Shown in pieces: positions 1 to 7,595 of a DNA stretch of 64,000 nt. The number at the start of each line of letters is the position of its first letter. The stretch's first letter is position 1. A program made the translations under genes and the position numbers. The notes below the pieces were generated by a model. That model saw nothing but the letters and a program-made list of their open reading frames with translations. It was not told where the DNA came from and ran no database searches. The stretch covers positions 26,980 through 90,979 of the forward strand of contig NZ_LZHW01000072.1 of NCBI RefSeq assembly GCF_001667265.1, written 5' to 3'. Source of the stretch: Mycobacterium sp. ACS4331 (GTDB lineage: Bacteria > Actinomycetota > Actinomycetes > Mycobacteriales > Mycobacteriaceae).

Positions 1-2353
1 ACTTGTCGGCAAGCATGTCGGCGGCCCGCAGCGCCTCCGGCATGGCCACCCCGGAGGCCAGGATCTGTGCGGTGTTGGTGCGCTTCTCCGTCGCCGCCCG
101 GAACCGGTACATGCCCCGCAGCACACCCTCGGGATCGAAATTCTCGGGCTCGGCCGGCTGAACATAGGGCTCGTTGTAGATCGTCATGTAGAAGAAGACG
201 TTCTCCGGGTCCTCGCCGTACATGCGCTCCAGACCGCTTTCGACGATGTGGGCGATCTCGTAGGCGAACGCCGGATCGTAGGCCACCACAGCGGGATTGG
301 TGGAGGCCAGCAGAAGCGAATGCCCATCGGCATGCTGCAGGCCCTCACCTGTCAGGGTGGTGCGGCCGGCGGTCGCGCCGAGCACGAATCCCCGGGCCAT
401 CTGATCGGCCGCGGCCCAGAACCCGTCGCCGGTGCGCTGGAATCCGAACATCGAATAGAAGATGTAGATCGGGATCATCGGCTCGTTGTGCGTGGCATAC
501 GAGGTCCCGACCGCGGTGAACGACGACGTCGACCCGGCCTCGTTGATGCCCTCGTGCAGGATCTGGCCGACTTCGCTCTCCTTGTAGGCCAGCATCAGTT
601 CGGCGTCCACCGCGGTGTACAGCTGCCCGTTGCGGTTGTAGATCTTGAGGCTGGGGAACCACGAGTCCATCCCGAACGTGCGGGCCTCATCGGGGATGAT
701 CGGCACCAGGCGGGGCCCGATGTTCTTGTCCCGCAACAGTTCCTTGAACGTCCGCACGGTCGCCATGGTGGTGGCGACCTCCTGGTTGCCGGACCCCTTC
801 TTCAGCGGCTTGTACACGTCCCGGCCCGGCAGCGTCAGCGCCGTGGACTTGGTGCGGCGCTCCGGCAGGAATCCGCCGAGCGAGTGCCTGCGGTCGAGCA
901 TGTAGCTGATCTCCGGCGCGTCCGGCCCGGGGTGGTAGTACGGCGGCAGGTACGGGTTGTCCTCGAGTTGAGCGTCGCTGATCGGGATCCGCTGAGCGTC
1001 GCGGAAGTCCTTGAGGTCCTGCAGCGCAAGCTTTTTCATCTGGTGCGTGGCGTTGCGGCCCTCGAAGTGCTTGCCCAGGGTGTAGCCCTTGATGGTCTTG
1101 GCCAGGATCACCGTGGGCTGGCCCTTGTGCTCCATGGCGGCCCGGTAGGCGGCGTACACCTTGCGGTAGTCGTGGCCGCCGCGCTTGAGATTCCAGATCT
1201 CGGCGTCGGTCATGTTCTGCACCAGGGCCTTGGTGCGGGGGTCGCGGCCGAAGAAGTGGTCACGGACGTAGGCGCCGTCGTTGGCCTTGTAGGTCTGGTA
1301 GTCGCCGTCGGGCGTCGAGTTCATCAGGTTGACCAGCGCGCCGTCGCGGTCGGCGTGCAGCAGCGCGTCCCACTCGCGGCCCCACACCACCTTGATGACG
1401 TTCCAGCCCGCACCGCGGAAGAACGACTCGAGTTCCTGGATGATCTTCCCGTTGCCGCGGACGGGGCCGTCGAGGCGCTGCAGGTTGCAGTTGACGACGA
1501 AGGTCAGGTTGTCCAGGCCCTCGTTGGCGGCGACCTGGATCAGGCCGCGCGACTCCGGTTCGTCCATCTCGCCGTCGCCGAGGAACGCCCACACATGCTG
1601 ATCGGAGGTGTCCTTGAGGCCGCGGTCGTGCAGGTAGTGGTTGAACCGGGCCTGGTAGATGGCGTTCATGGGGCCCAGACCCATCGACACCGTCGGGAAC
1701 TCCCAGAAGTCCGGCATCAGGCGCGGATGCGGATACGACGGGATGCCGCCGCCGGGATGGCTGTGCTCCTGGCGGAAGCCGTCGAGCTGGTCGGCCGTCA
1801 GTCGGCCCTCGAGGAATGCGCGGGCGTAGATGCCGGGGGAGGCGTGGCCCTGGATGAAGATCTGGTCGCCGCCGCCGGCATGGCCCTTGCCGCGGAAGAA
1901 GTGGTTGAACCCGACTTCGTAGAGCGCCGCCGACGACGCGTAGGTGGAGATGTGTCCGCCGACGCCCACGCCCGGGCGCTGGGCCCGGTGCACCATGATC
2001 GCGGCGTTCCACCGGATCCACGCGCGGTAGCGGCGCTCAACCTCCTCGTCGCCGGGGAACCACGGCTCGAGTTCGGTGGGGATGGTGTTGACGTAGTCGG
2101 TGGACGTCAACGAAGGGATGGCCACCCGCTGCTCGCCGGCCCGCTCCAACAGTCGCAGCATCAGGTAACGGGCCCGGGCCGGACCCGACCGCGCCAGCAG
2201 ATCGTCGAAGGACTCCAGCCATTCGCCCGTCTCGTCGGGGTCGATGTCGGGCAGGTAGGACGCCACGCCTTCACGAATGACACGAACCCGGTCAGGTTCT
2301 GCTGCGGCGCCTGAGTTTTGGGCCAGGTCATGGCGCACGAACTCGGTAGTCAA
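1..2353 (-). CDS. aceE: Pyruvate dehydrogenase E1 component AceE (3' end outside window)
   Basis: This is the homodimeric, thiamine-diphosphate E1 of the pyruvate dehydrogenase complex. It decarboxylates pyruvate and passes the acetyl group to lipoylated E2 (DlaT, at the other end of this window). About 784 N-terminal residues of a usually ~930-residue protein are present, and the rest lies beyond position 1. The TTG start at 2351-2353 gives a protein beginning [12 protein letters not shown], as in mycobacterial AceE, with a GAGGAG ribosome site a few bases upstream. The ThDP motif [10 protein letters not shown] is encoded about two thirds of the way from the window edge to the start (around 1560-1590). 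The identity is very sure; only the C-terminus is unseen. Confidence 0.97.
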   Translation of the reverse strand, partial: MTTEFVRHDLAQNSGAAAEPDRVRVIREGVASYLPDIDPDETGEWLESFDDLLARSGPARARYLMLRLLERAGEQRVAIPSLTSTDYVNTIPTELEPWFPGDEEVERRYRAWIRWNAAIMVHRAQRPGVGVGGHISTYASSAALYEVGFNHFFRGKGHAGGGDQIFIQGHASPGIYARAFLEGRLTADQLDGFRQEHSHPGGGIPSYPHPRLMPDFWEFPTVSMGLGPMNAIYQARFNHYLHDRGLKDTSDQHVWAFLGDGEMDEPESRGLIQVAANEGLDNLTFVVNCNLQRLDGPVRGNGKIIQELESFFRGAGWNVIKVVWGREWDALLHADRDGALVNLMNSTPDGDYQTYKANDGAYVRDHFFGRDPRTKALVQNMTDAEIWNLKRGGHDYRKVYAAYRAAMEHKGQPTVILAKTIKGYTLGKHFEGRNATHQMKKLALQDLKDFRDAQRIPISDAQLEDNPYLPPYYHPGPDAPEISYMLDRRHSLGGFLPERRTKSTALTLPGRDVYKPLKKGSGNQEVATTMATVRTFKELLRDKNIGPRLVPIIPDEARTFGMDSWFPSLKIYNRNGQLYTAVDAELMLAYKESEVGQILHEGINEAGSTSSFTAVGTSYATHNEPMIPIYIFYSMFGFQRTGDGFWAAADQMARGFVLGATAGRTTLTGEGLQHADGHSLLLASTNPAVVAYDPAFAYEIAHIVESGLERMYGEDPENVFFYMTIYNEPYVQPAEPENFDPEGVLRGMYRFRAATEKRTNTAQILASGVAMPEALRAADMLADK

Positions 2354-2372
2354 CGCTACTCCTCAGTAGGTG

Positions 2373-2391
2373 GCGCGGGGATTTCCCGCGC
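2373..2391. promoter_or_regulatory. Inverted repeat in the aceE leader / divergent region
   Basis: GCGCGGG and CCCGCGC arms of 7 bp are separated by GATTT. The repeat lies about 20 bp upstream of the aceE start codon, in the 104-bp region shared with the divergent lipoprotein gene. It could be an operator or an mRNA hairpin in the aceE leader; the sequence does not show which. Confidence 0.4.
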
Positions 2392-2457
2392 TCAATGCCT
2401 ATCCTGCCTTCTCGGGCGCATTCACGGTGATCGGATCCCCCTGGCGCCCTCAAAGCG

Positions 2458-3042
2458 GTGCCTGGACCGGTAACGTCATCGGCTGTGCTGACCCGAATCA
2501 GGCATACGGCACCGCTGGCGGCGGGCGTGGCCGCCGCCGTTGCGCTGGGGGTCGTCGGATGCACCGCACTGACTGCGGGGGACGCCACGGTGGACGCCGC
2601 CGACGTGCCCGAATACCGCACCTCGGTGTCGGTGTCGCGCTCGGCTGCGTCGGTGACCTCGAGCGAGAAGGAGGCCGCGCGGCAGGCGTCGCTGACGACC
2701 GAGGCCGCGCACAGGGTCTGCGAGACGATGAGCACCACCAGTGCGCAGGCCATCCAGACCGTCAACGCCTACGTCGCGGCGGTGAACACCGGGGGAGACA
2801 TCGAAGGCACGCTCGGCCCGGCGCGTGATGCGTTGACCGGCAGCGCTGACCAGGTGTCGGCGCAGGTCACCGACACTCTGCCGGTCGAACTGCGGGACGC
2901 GCTGGCCGCCTGGGCCGAGGCCTCGCGCGCCGCGGGTGCCGTACTGGCCGCCAACGGTCCGGCCGCGGAGTTCAACACCGAGGTGGACCGGGTCAACACC
3001 GCCCGCGAGCGGGCGTTGGATCTGTGCGATTCGACCTACTGA
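2458..3042 (+). CDS. Putative secreted lipoprotein, mycobacterial hypothetical
   Basis: This is a small exported protein of unknown function. Residues about 12-34 form a signal peptide with basic residues, a hydrophobic stretch and the lipobox V-V-G-C, placing the lipid-modified cysteine at Cys35. The mature part is Ala/Thr/Ser-rich and predicted helical, and carries one further Cys pair (VCET... and DLCD). The GTG at 2458 is used here. A second in-frame GTG at 2485 would still leave a good signal peptide. By position next to aceE it corresponds to the Rv2240c-type gene of M. tuberculosis. I see no catalytic motif. Confidence 0.75.
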   Translation: MPGPVTSSAVLTRIRHTAPLAAGVAAAVALGVVGCTALTAGDATVDAADVPEYRTSVSVSRSAASVTSSEKEAARQASLTTEAAHRVCETMSTTSAQAIQTVNAYVAAVNTGGDIEGTLGPARDALTGSADQVSAQVTDTLPVELRDALAAWAEASRAAGAVLAANGPAAEFNTEVDRVNTARERALDLCDSTY

Positions 3043-3151
3043 ACCCGACGATTTGCGAGATCCTGACGCGTTGGTCGTGAACAGCCGATTCGCCTGTGCG
3101 ACGATAAGTGCCATCGGTCATCTATCCAGTTCATCTTCAGGAGGTCACACC

Positions 3152-3580
3152 TTGGTCGCGGCGGACGGCGCCTCGAACTACGCCCGAAAGCTGGGCATCC
3201 AACGAGATCAGGCCGTACAGGAGTTGGGCTGGGATGAGGACACCGACGACGACATCCGTGCCGACGTCGAAGAGGCCTGCGGCAGCGAACTTCTCGACGA
3301 GGACGCAGACGAGGTCATCGACGTCGTCCTGATGTGGTGGCGCGACGACGACGGAGACCTGGTCGACGCGTTGATGGACGCCATCACCCCCCTCGCCGAC
3401 GACGGCGTGATCTGGGTCCTGACGCCCAAGACGGGCCGTACCGGCCACGTGGCGCCGGCCGACATCGCTGAGGCCGCGCCGACCGCGGGGTTGATGCAGA
3501 CCTCGTCGGCCAACCTCGGTGACTGGACGGGCAGCAGGCTGGTGCAGCCGAAGTCGAAGGCCGCGGGACGGCACAGCTGA
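3152..3580 (+). CDS. DUF3052 family protein
   Basis: This is a conserved actinobacterial protein of 142 residues with unknown function. It is acidic, with a DxDTDDD-type stretch near residue 30 and a VVLMWWRDDDGDL segment in the middle. The TTG start at 3152 was chosen because a perfect AGGAGG lies seven bases upstream; the longer reading to 2936 would run through the end of the lipoprotein gene. Its stop codon overlaps the ATG of ahpE (TGATG), so the two are translationally coupled. By synteny it matches Rv2239c. Confidence 0.85.
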   Translation: MVAADGASNYARKLGIQRDQAVQELGWDEDTDDDIRADVEEACGSELLDEDADEVIDVVLMWWRDDDGDLVDALMDAITPLADDGVIWVLTPKTGRTGHVAPADIAEAAPTAGLMQTSSANLGDWTGSRLVQPKSKAAGRHS

Positions 3581-4035
3581 TGCTCGCGGTCGGCGCGCAC
3601 GCGCCAGACTTCACCCTCAAGGACCAGAACGGACAGCCCGTCTCACGTTCGGGCTATGAGGGCTCCAAGAACCTGTTGATCGTGTTCTTCCCGCTCGCCT
3701 TCACCGGAATCTGCCAGGGCGAACTCGACGAGATCCGCGACAACCTGCCGCGCTACGAGAACGACGACGTCGCCACGGTGGCCGTCTCGGTCGGTCCGCC
3801 GCCGACGCACAAGGTGTGGGCCACCCAGAACGGGTTCCTGTTCCCCGTGCTGTCGGACTTCTGGCCGCACGGTGCCGTCGCGCAGTCCTACGGCGTGTTC
3901 AACGACGTCGCCGGGGTGTCCAACCGCGGGACGTTCCTGGTGGACAAGTCCGGCGTGATCCGGTTCGCCGAGTGCAAGCAGCCCGGTGAGGCGCGGGATC
4001 AGTCGGTGTGGACTGAGGCGCTGGCGGCGCTCTGA
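3580..4035 (+). CDS. ahpE: One-cysteine peroxiredoxin AhpE
   Basis: AhpE is a thiol peroxidase that reduces hydroperoxides and peroxynitrite. The peroxidatic motif is seen at residues 38-45 (P-L-A-F-T-G-I-C), giving Pro38, Thr42 and catalytic Cys45. No resolving cysteine is placed as in two-Cys enzymes, since the only later Cys (in AECKQPG) is near the C-terminus. The length of 151 residues is normal for AhpE. The gene overlaps the preceding DUF3052 gene by one base, suggesting one transcript. Confidence 0.93.
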   Translation: MLAVGAHAPDFTLKDQNGQPVSRSGYEGSKNLLIVFFPLAFTGICQGELDEIRDNLPRYENDDVATVAVSVGPPPTHKVWATQNGFLFPVLSDFWPHGAVAQSYGVFNDVAGVSNRGTFLVDKSGVIRFAECKQPGEARDQSVWTEALAAL

Positions 4036-4044
4036 GGGTGCCTG

Positions 4045-4068
4045 CGTCGAGAAATTGGCTTCTCGGCG
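4045..4068 (+). terminator. Hairpin downstream of ahpE
   Basis: CGAGAA and TTCTCG arms with a 6-nt loop can be extended to a nine-pair stem with one G-U. The hairpin begins 10 nt after the ahpE stop and ends just before the tRNA promoter region. It has no U-run, so it is either a weak terminator or an mRNA-end hairpin. Confidence 0.45.
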
Positions 4069-4095
4069 CGGGTATTGGGTAGCCTGCCACGGCAC

Positions 4096-4167
4096 GGGCG
4101 TGTAGCTCAGTGGTAGAGCTCTGGTTTTACACACCAGCGGTCGGGGGTTCGAAACCCTCCGCGCCCA
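4096..4167 (+). tRNA. tRNA-Val (anticodon TAC)
   Basis: This is a full 72-nt cloverleaf. The acceptor stem is GGGCGTG/CGCGCCC with discriminator A, and the D-arm is GCTCAGTGGTAGAGC. The anticodon stem is CTGGT/ACCAG with loop TTTACAC, hence anticodon TAC (valine). The T-arm contains GGTTCGAAACC. The CCA end is not encoded. It sits at the border between core genes and the accessory block. Confidence 0.96.
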
Positions 4168-4327
4168 CTTCTGGATCTTGTCGTTCGAAGCCGTGCTCTC
4201 GGCAGCAGCATCGGCGCGGTGCTCAGACCGCGAGTCATGTCCAACCTGGTCGGTGAGGCTGCCAACCGGAGCCGACTACTGGGATGGCACGGGCCACATC
4301 CGGTGGTGAGGCCGCGGAGGTGGTGCG
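4168..4327. other. Intergenic stretch between tRNA-Val and the toxin gene
   Basis: I see no open reading frame with coding character and no copy of the tRNA 3' end. It marks the left edge of the accessory block and the 3' side of the convergent RES toxin gene. Confidence 0.4.
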
Positions 4328-5029
4328 TCATGCGTGCTTGCATACCGAGCATTGGCTTTCCGGGATTGTCGTGACCTCGATTCGGCGCTTACGCATCTGT
4401 ACCTGCAGCCGGTTCAGCACGCGGGGATCATCGAGAGGCAGATCCTGGATGCGGCTTGCGGCGTCCTGCACGATCTCGACACTGTCGTCGCAATCCCACA
4501 GCGCCAGTGAGTATCCGAAGTTGTATGCGGTGCGGTAACGCACGCCGCAAATGTCAGTGCCGGCCGGTTGATCCTCGAAGATGCCACGGGCCCACTGCTG
4601 TGTGAGGGAACGCGGTTCGTTGCCGTCGGCGAGCGTGGGCAGCGCCCCGATCGCCAAGGCGGCACCCTTCTTGGTCAGGTCAAACAAGGGCAGTGGACGC
4701 GTCGGAGTGACAATCGAGACCCGATACATCGGGCAGATCGCCGCGACGCCGGCTTCGCCGAACACCTCACTGGCGGAGGTGGCCAAATCTTCACCGACAT
4801 AGAGCACCCGACGTCCCGTCGGATCGAGCTGCGGCGGGCTGGCCTCGTGGTGGTGGTCCAGCCGATAGAGCGGACCGAACAGCCGAAACGTAGCTCCGTC
4901 GGGAGTGTGCGTGCTGCGGTGGTAGACCCGACACCACCGCCATCGTGACGCATCGGGCTGTGGTGTCCACTGCCATCGGAAGCGCGCCTTTGGCAGCGGA
5001 CGCAGTGGCGGGTCGAGCCGCCTCACCAT
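4328..5029 (-). CDS. RES-domain toxin of a type II toxin-antitoxin pair
   Basis: RES toxins deplete or modify NAD+ (phosphorolysis or ADP-ribosylation). The 233-residue protein shows the family pattern: Arg34 in W-C-R-V-Y-H, the L-Y-V-G-E-D stretch at 77-82 followed by a Thr/Glu segment (T84, E88), and a C-terminal G-V-R-Y-R-T segment at 162-167. The ATG at 5029 overlaps the antitoxin stop (ATGGTGA), which fixes the start; a longer reading to 5140 would overlap the antitoxin by over 100 bp. Where many RES proteins carry Ser after the second aromatic/basic pair, this one has Thr167. The cognate antitoxin lies immediately upstream on the same strand. Confidence 0.8.
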   Translation of the reverse strand: MVRRLDPPLRPLPKARFRWQWTPQPDASRWRWCRVYHRSTHTPDGATFRLFGPLYRLDHHHEASPPQLDPTGRRVLYVGEDLATSASEVFGEAGVAAICPMYRVSIVTPTRPLPLFDLTKKGAALAIGALPTLADGNEPRSLTQQWARGIFEDQPAGTDICGVRYRTAYNFGYSLALWDCDDSVEIVQDAASRIQDLPLDDPRVLNRLQVQMRKRRIEVTTIPESQCSVCKHA

Positions 5030-5751
5030 CCGGCGGCAGTCAGACCCTGCGCGAGTGCGATCACGGACGCGCTGCCATTCAAGGCCATCTCGACCCGAGG
5101 TGAGCGTCCGTCGAGCCCGGGCTGCGACCCAGTCATCCACCGCGACAGACTGACCACCCCGCCGGGAAAGACGGCCTGCAGAGTGTCGAGGTCAGGCAAC
5201 ACCCCGGCTGGGTCGTCTGGATCGAATTGCCACCGGGGCAGGCGCCACTCTCGGCCGACTTTGAGTCCGACGAGTTTTCCTGCGCTGAGCTTGGCGGTGA
5301 TGCTCTGTGGCGTGACGGCGAGGAGTTCGGCGGCTTCGTCGCGGCTGATGCTCTCGGCGGCGAGTGTGTGTCGCTGCGCGAACTGTTCTTTGAGGTCAGT
5401 GAACACTGCATGCGATGCCGTGACCGAGTCTGGAGCAGGTCCCCAGAACTTCTCGTCGAGCCCGTCGTCACGGTCTGCGGTGGCTGCCGACTCCAGACGG
5501 TCACTCTCGGCGTCGGTGGCTGCCCTGACGACGGCGGCGACGGATGCGCGTAACTGACGGCGATCGATGTCTTCGGCGTCCGTCACCCGTGGTTCTACGA
5601 CCGCGTCGACGGCAACGATGGCAAGGCCGGTTTCGCGAAGGGCGCGCTCAAGGACGCCGCGCTCGGGTCCTGCCAGGGGGAGATCGTCTGGGACCCGGTC
5701 GGCTATGTCGTCGGTTGCGACCGGCTCAAGCACGAAGATCTCCGTCAACAT
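5023..5751 (-). CDS. Antitoxin with excisionase-type HTH and MbcA/ParS-like C-terminus
   Basis: This is a 242-residue protein in three parts. Residues 1-130 are acidic and helical with no domain I recognise. Residues 134-175 (S-R-D-E-A-A-E-L-L ... R-L-P-R-W-Q-F) read as an excisionase/HTH_17 DNA-binding domain. Residues 185-242, with S-L-S-R-W-M and P-G-L-D-G-R-S-P, resemble the toxin-binding domain of Xre/MbcA/ParS antitoxins. The ATG at 5751 has GGGGAGG upstream. The stop overlaps the toxin start, so antitoxin is made first and coupled to toxin, as expected. It probably represses its own promoter. The HTH type is unusual for RES partners, which commonly carry an Xre-type domain or none. Confidence 0.75.
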   Translation of the reverse strand: MLTEIFVLEPVATDDIADRVPDDLPLAGPERGVLERALRETGLAIVAVDAVVEPRVTDAEDIDRRQLRASVAAVVRAATDAESDRLESAATADRDDGLDEKFWGPAPDSVTASHAVFTDLKEQFAQRHTLAAESISRDEAAELLAVTPQSITAKLSAGKLVGLKVGREWRLPRWQFDPDDPAGVLPDLDTLQAVFPGGVVSLSRWMTGSQPGLDGRSPRVEMALNGSASVIALAQGLTAAGW

Positions 5752-5822
5752 AACAACCTCCCCTACGCAGGATACGCAATTTACAAAGGTTGCGCTGCGA
5801 TTGATTTCAGACGGTGCCGGAG

Positions 5823-6389
5823 TCAAGCTGAGAGCTTCGCGGCCAGCAGTTCGACGCGCTCGTCGTCGAGGTCTGTCCGCAGTCGCCCACCGCGGTCGAG
5901 CGTGACCATCCCGTGCAGCGCTGACCAGACCACCTCTGTCAGGGTGTCGGGGTCCCGCTCCCGTGAGATCGCTGCGACGGCGGCGCGCAACTCGGCGAAC
6001 GCCTCCTTGAGTGGGGCCGGGGTGTCCTCGGCGGCGAACCGCAACCCGGTGGCGCGCAGGAACATCGCGTCGTAGAGGGCTGGGTTGTCCCGCGCGAAGG
6101 ACAGGTAGGCCTGGGCCGTGGGGATCAACGGTGTCTCGCCGGAGGTGGTGCGTGCCTCCCGCAGTGCCTGGGCCAGCTCCCGGAATCCGTCGACGGCGAG
6201 TGCCTCGGCGATGGCCTCCATGCCGGAGAAGTGTTTGTAGATCACGGGCTGGCTGTACTCGATCTCCGCGGCGAGGCGGCGCGTGGTGACCGCGTCCCAC
6301 CCCTCCGACTCCGCCAGCGTGCGGGCGGTGTCCAGGATCAATCGATGGCGTGCGGCGCGGTCGCGGGCGCGGCGGTCCTCGATGGGCAC
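5823..6389 (-). CDS. TetR family transcriptional regulator
   Basis: This is a 188-residue repressor. The N-terminal HTH spans about residues 18-60 (I-L-D-T-A-R-T-L-A-E-S-E-G-W-D, then V-I-Y-K-H-F). The C-terminal half contains the W-S-A-L-H-G-M pattern of the TetR_C WHG group. It is divergent from two small genes at 6488-7099. Two TAGC-N3-GCTA palindromes in the shared region are the obvious operators, so it likely represses both itself and that pair. Confidence 0.9.
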   Translation of the reverse strand: MPIEDRRARDRAARHRLILDTARTLAESEGWDAVTTRRLAAEIEYSQPVIYKHFSGMEAIAEALAVDGFRELAQALREARTTSGETPLIPTAQAYLSFARDNPALYDAMFLRATGLRFAAEDTPAPLKEAFAELRAAVAAISRERDPDTLTEVVWSALHGMVTLDRGGRLRTDLDDERVELLAAKLSA

Positions 6390-6417
6390 GGTCGGAGCGT
6401 ATCAGCGCTAGGAATGC

Positions 6418-6464
6418 TAGCGATGCTATTGACGCAACGCGCGGCCAGGGTTAGCGTTGCTAAC
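6418..6464. promoter_or_regulatory. Paired palindromic operators and promoter for the TetR divergon
   Basis: TAGC-GAT-GCTA lies at 6418-6428 and GTTAGC-GTT-GCTAAC at 6450-6464, with centres 34 bp apart. A candidate promoter for the rightward genes has TTGACG at 6429-6434 and TAGCGT at 6452-6457 (17-bp spacing), so the second palindrome covers the -10 box. The ribosome site GGAGC follows at 6476-6480. Confidence 0.6.
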
Positions 6465-6487
6465 ACCAGCCGATCGGAGCGGTGAAC

Positions 6488-6721
6488 ATGGCAGACGCAG
6501 CGGCCAGCCTGGCCATCGCCGTCGCGATGCTGCTGATCTGGCTGGTCCTGTACCTGCGGATCAGCGCGCCGATCAACCGGCAACTCACCGCGGCCACCAA
6601 TGCCGGTGGCGCGCCCGCGAATGCGCGTGAACTTCAACGTGAATGGGATCGAATCATCAACGCCCGAGCCACGATTCAGGGTATGGCAGTCACCGCACTG
6701 TGTGTGGCCCTGGTGCTCTGA
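6488..6721 (+). CDS. Small integral membrane protein
   Basis: This is a 77-residue protein of unknown function. Residues about 5-25 and 60-77 are hydrophobic and likely membrane-spanning, with a charged helical segment between them containing R-E-W-D-R-I-I-N-A-R. ATG 6488 is preferred over GTG 6482 because GGAGC is better spaced for it. It lies 15 bp from the next gene and under the TetR operators, so the two are probably co-regulated. Confidence 0.65.
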   Translation: MADAAASLAIAVAMLLIWLVLYLRISAPINRQLTAATNAGGAPANARELQREWDRIINARATIQGMAVTALCVALVL

Positions 6722-6736
6722 GTGAAGGAGCTGGAA

Positions 6737-7099
6737 ATGACGAACAAGACTGTCGTCCGACGGATCATGCGGGCCGCGCCGCTGTTCAACGCACCGGTCA
6801 CGGCTTTGTCGAACTCACGGCTCTTCGGCCGGATCATCGGCCGCAACGTCACCGTCATCACGTACACGGGACGACGGTCCCGCCGTACGTTCAGTACGCC
6901 GGTGGCCTACCGCCGGACCAGCGACGGCCTGCAGATCGCGGCTAACCTGCCCGATGCCAAGACCTGGTGGCGCAACTTCCTCGATGGCGGTGCGCCGATC
7001 TCCGTCAAGCTCGACGGAGTCGACCGCGCCGGACACGCTGTGGCCCACCGGGACGGGCGTGGACGCGTCACTGTGGACGTCCGCCTCGGCGCGGATTAA
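6737..7099 (+). CDS. Nitroreductase/deazaflavin (F420)-dependent family protein, short
   Basis: This 120-residue protein resembles the Ddn/FQR-like split-barrel family (DUF385), whose members bind F420 and reduce quinones or nitro compounds. The signature is I-T-Y-T-G-R-R-S-R-R-x-F-S-T-P-V, followed by A-A-N-L-P-D-A-K-T-W-W-R-N. It is shorter than the ~140-150 residue Ddn proteins, mostly at the ends. AAGGAG precedes the start. It is co-directional with the small membrane protein and controlled from the same TetR divergon. Confidence 0.75.
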   Translation: MTNKTVVRRIMRAAPLFNAPVTALSNSRLFGRIIGRNVTVITYTGRRSRRTFSTPVAYRRTSDGLQIAANLPDAKTWWRNFLDGGAPISVKLDGVDRAGHAVAHRDGRGRVTVDVRLGAD

Positions 7100-7470
7100 T
7101 TCAAGCCGGCGAGAGCCTTTCGGGCGGCCTCGAGTTCGGCTTCCAGTGCTGCGACTTTGGCGGCCTGCTGGGAGCGTGCCTCGTCGATGATCGCGTCGAT
7201 CGGGGTGGAGAGGTCCTCATGGAGTTCCCTGGCCGCACGCGAGACGGCGGCGGCAGCGACCGCGACGTCGCGGGCCAGGAAGGTGCTGCCCTGCTTGAGT
7301 TCCGCGCGCCATTCGCCGTCGGCGGTACCGATGACGGTCAGGGTCAACTCGAGCGTCTTGGCTTTGCGGCCGGCCGCCTTCTTTGCGGGGGCCTTCTGGG
7401 GCTGCGCCTCCGCGGAGGGGGGTGTGAACTCGGTGGACCCAGCTTCCGGTGCCAGGGTGTCTGCAGTCAT
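7096..7470 (-). CDS. Conserved hypothetical protein (DUF6319-like)
   Basis: This is a 124-residue protein with a Lys/Ala/Pro-rich low-complexity segment (about 25-40), a central beta-like segment (L-E-L-T-L-T-V-I-G-T) and a C-terminal helical coiled-coil region rich in Ala/Glu. It converges on the F420-type gene with a 4-bp overlap. I suspect the actinobacterial DUF6319 family but cannot confirm it. No function can be assigned. ATG 7470 was chosen; GTG 7476 is also possible. Confidence 0.6.
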   Translation of the reverse strand: MTADTLAPEAGSTEFTPPSAEAQPQKAPAKKAAGRKAKTLELTLTVIGTADGEWRAELKQGSTFLARDVAVAAAAVSRAARELHEDLSTPIDAIIDEARSQQAAKVAALEAELEAARKALAGLN

Positions 7471-7595
7471 CGTCACGCGAATCAGTAGAACACACGTTCG
7501 ACTGTGGGTAAAGTCAGGCCGAGAGCCTACTGGGAAACCACTGCGGCGCAGGTGTATTGCGGCCCGACTTCGTCCGAAACCGTTGGCCCGCCGGG

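Noticed and set aside
248..2314. 688-codon open frame on the plus strand
   Set aside because: It is antisense to aceE. The Val/Gly/Arg-rich translation is the usual GC-rich mirror of a real gene.
5030..5140. Longer start for the RES toxin
   Set aside because: It would overlap the antitoxin by over 100 bp. The ATGGTGA overlap at 5029 is the natural coupling.
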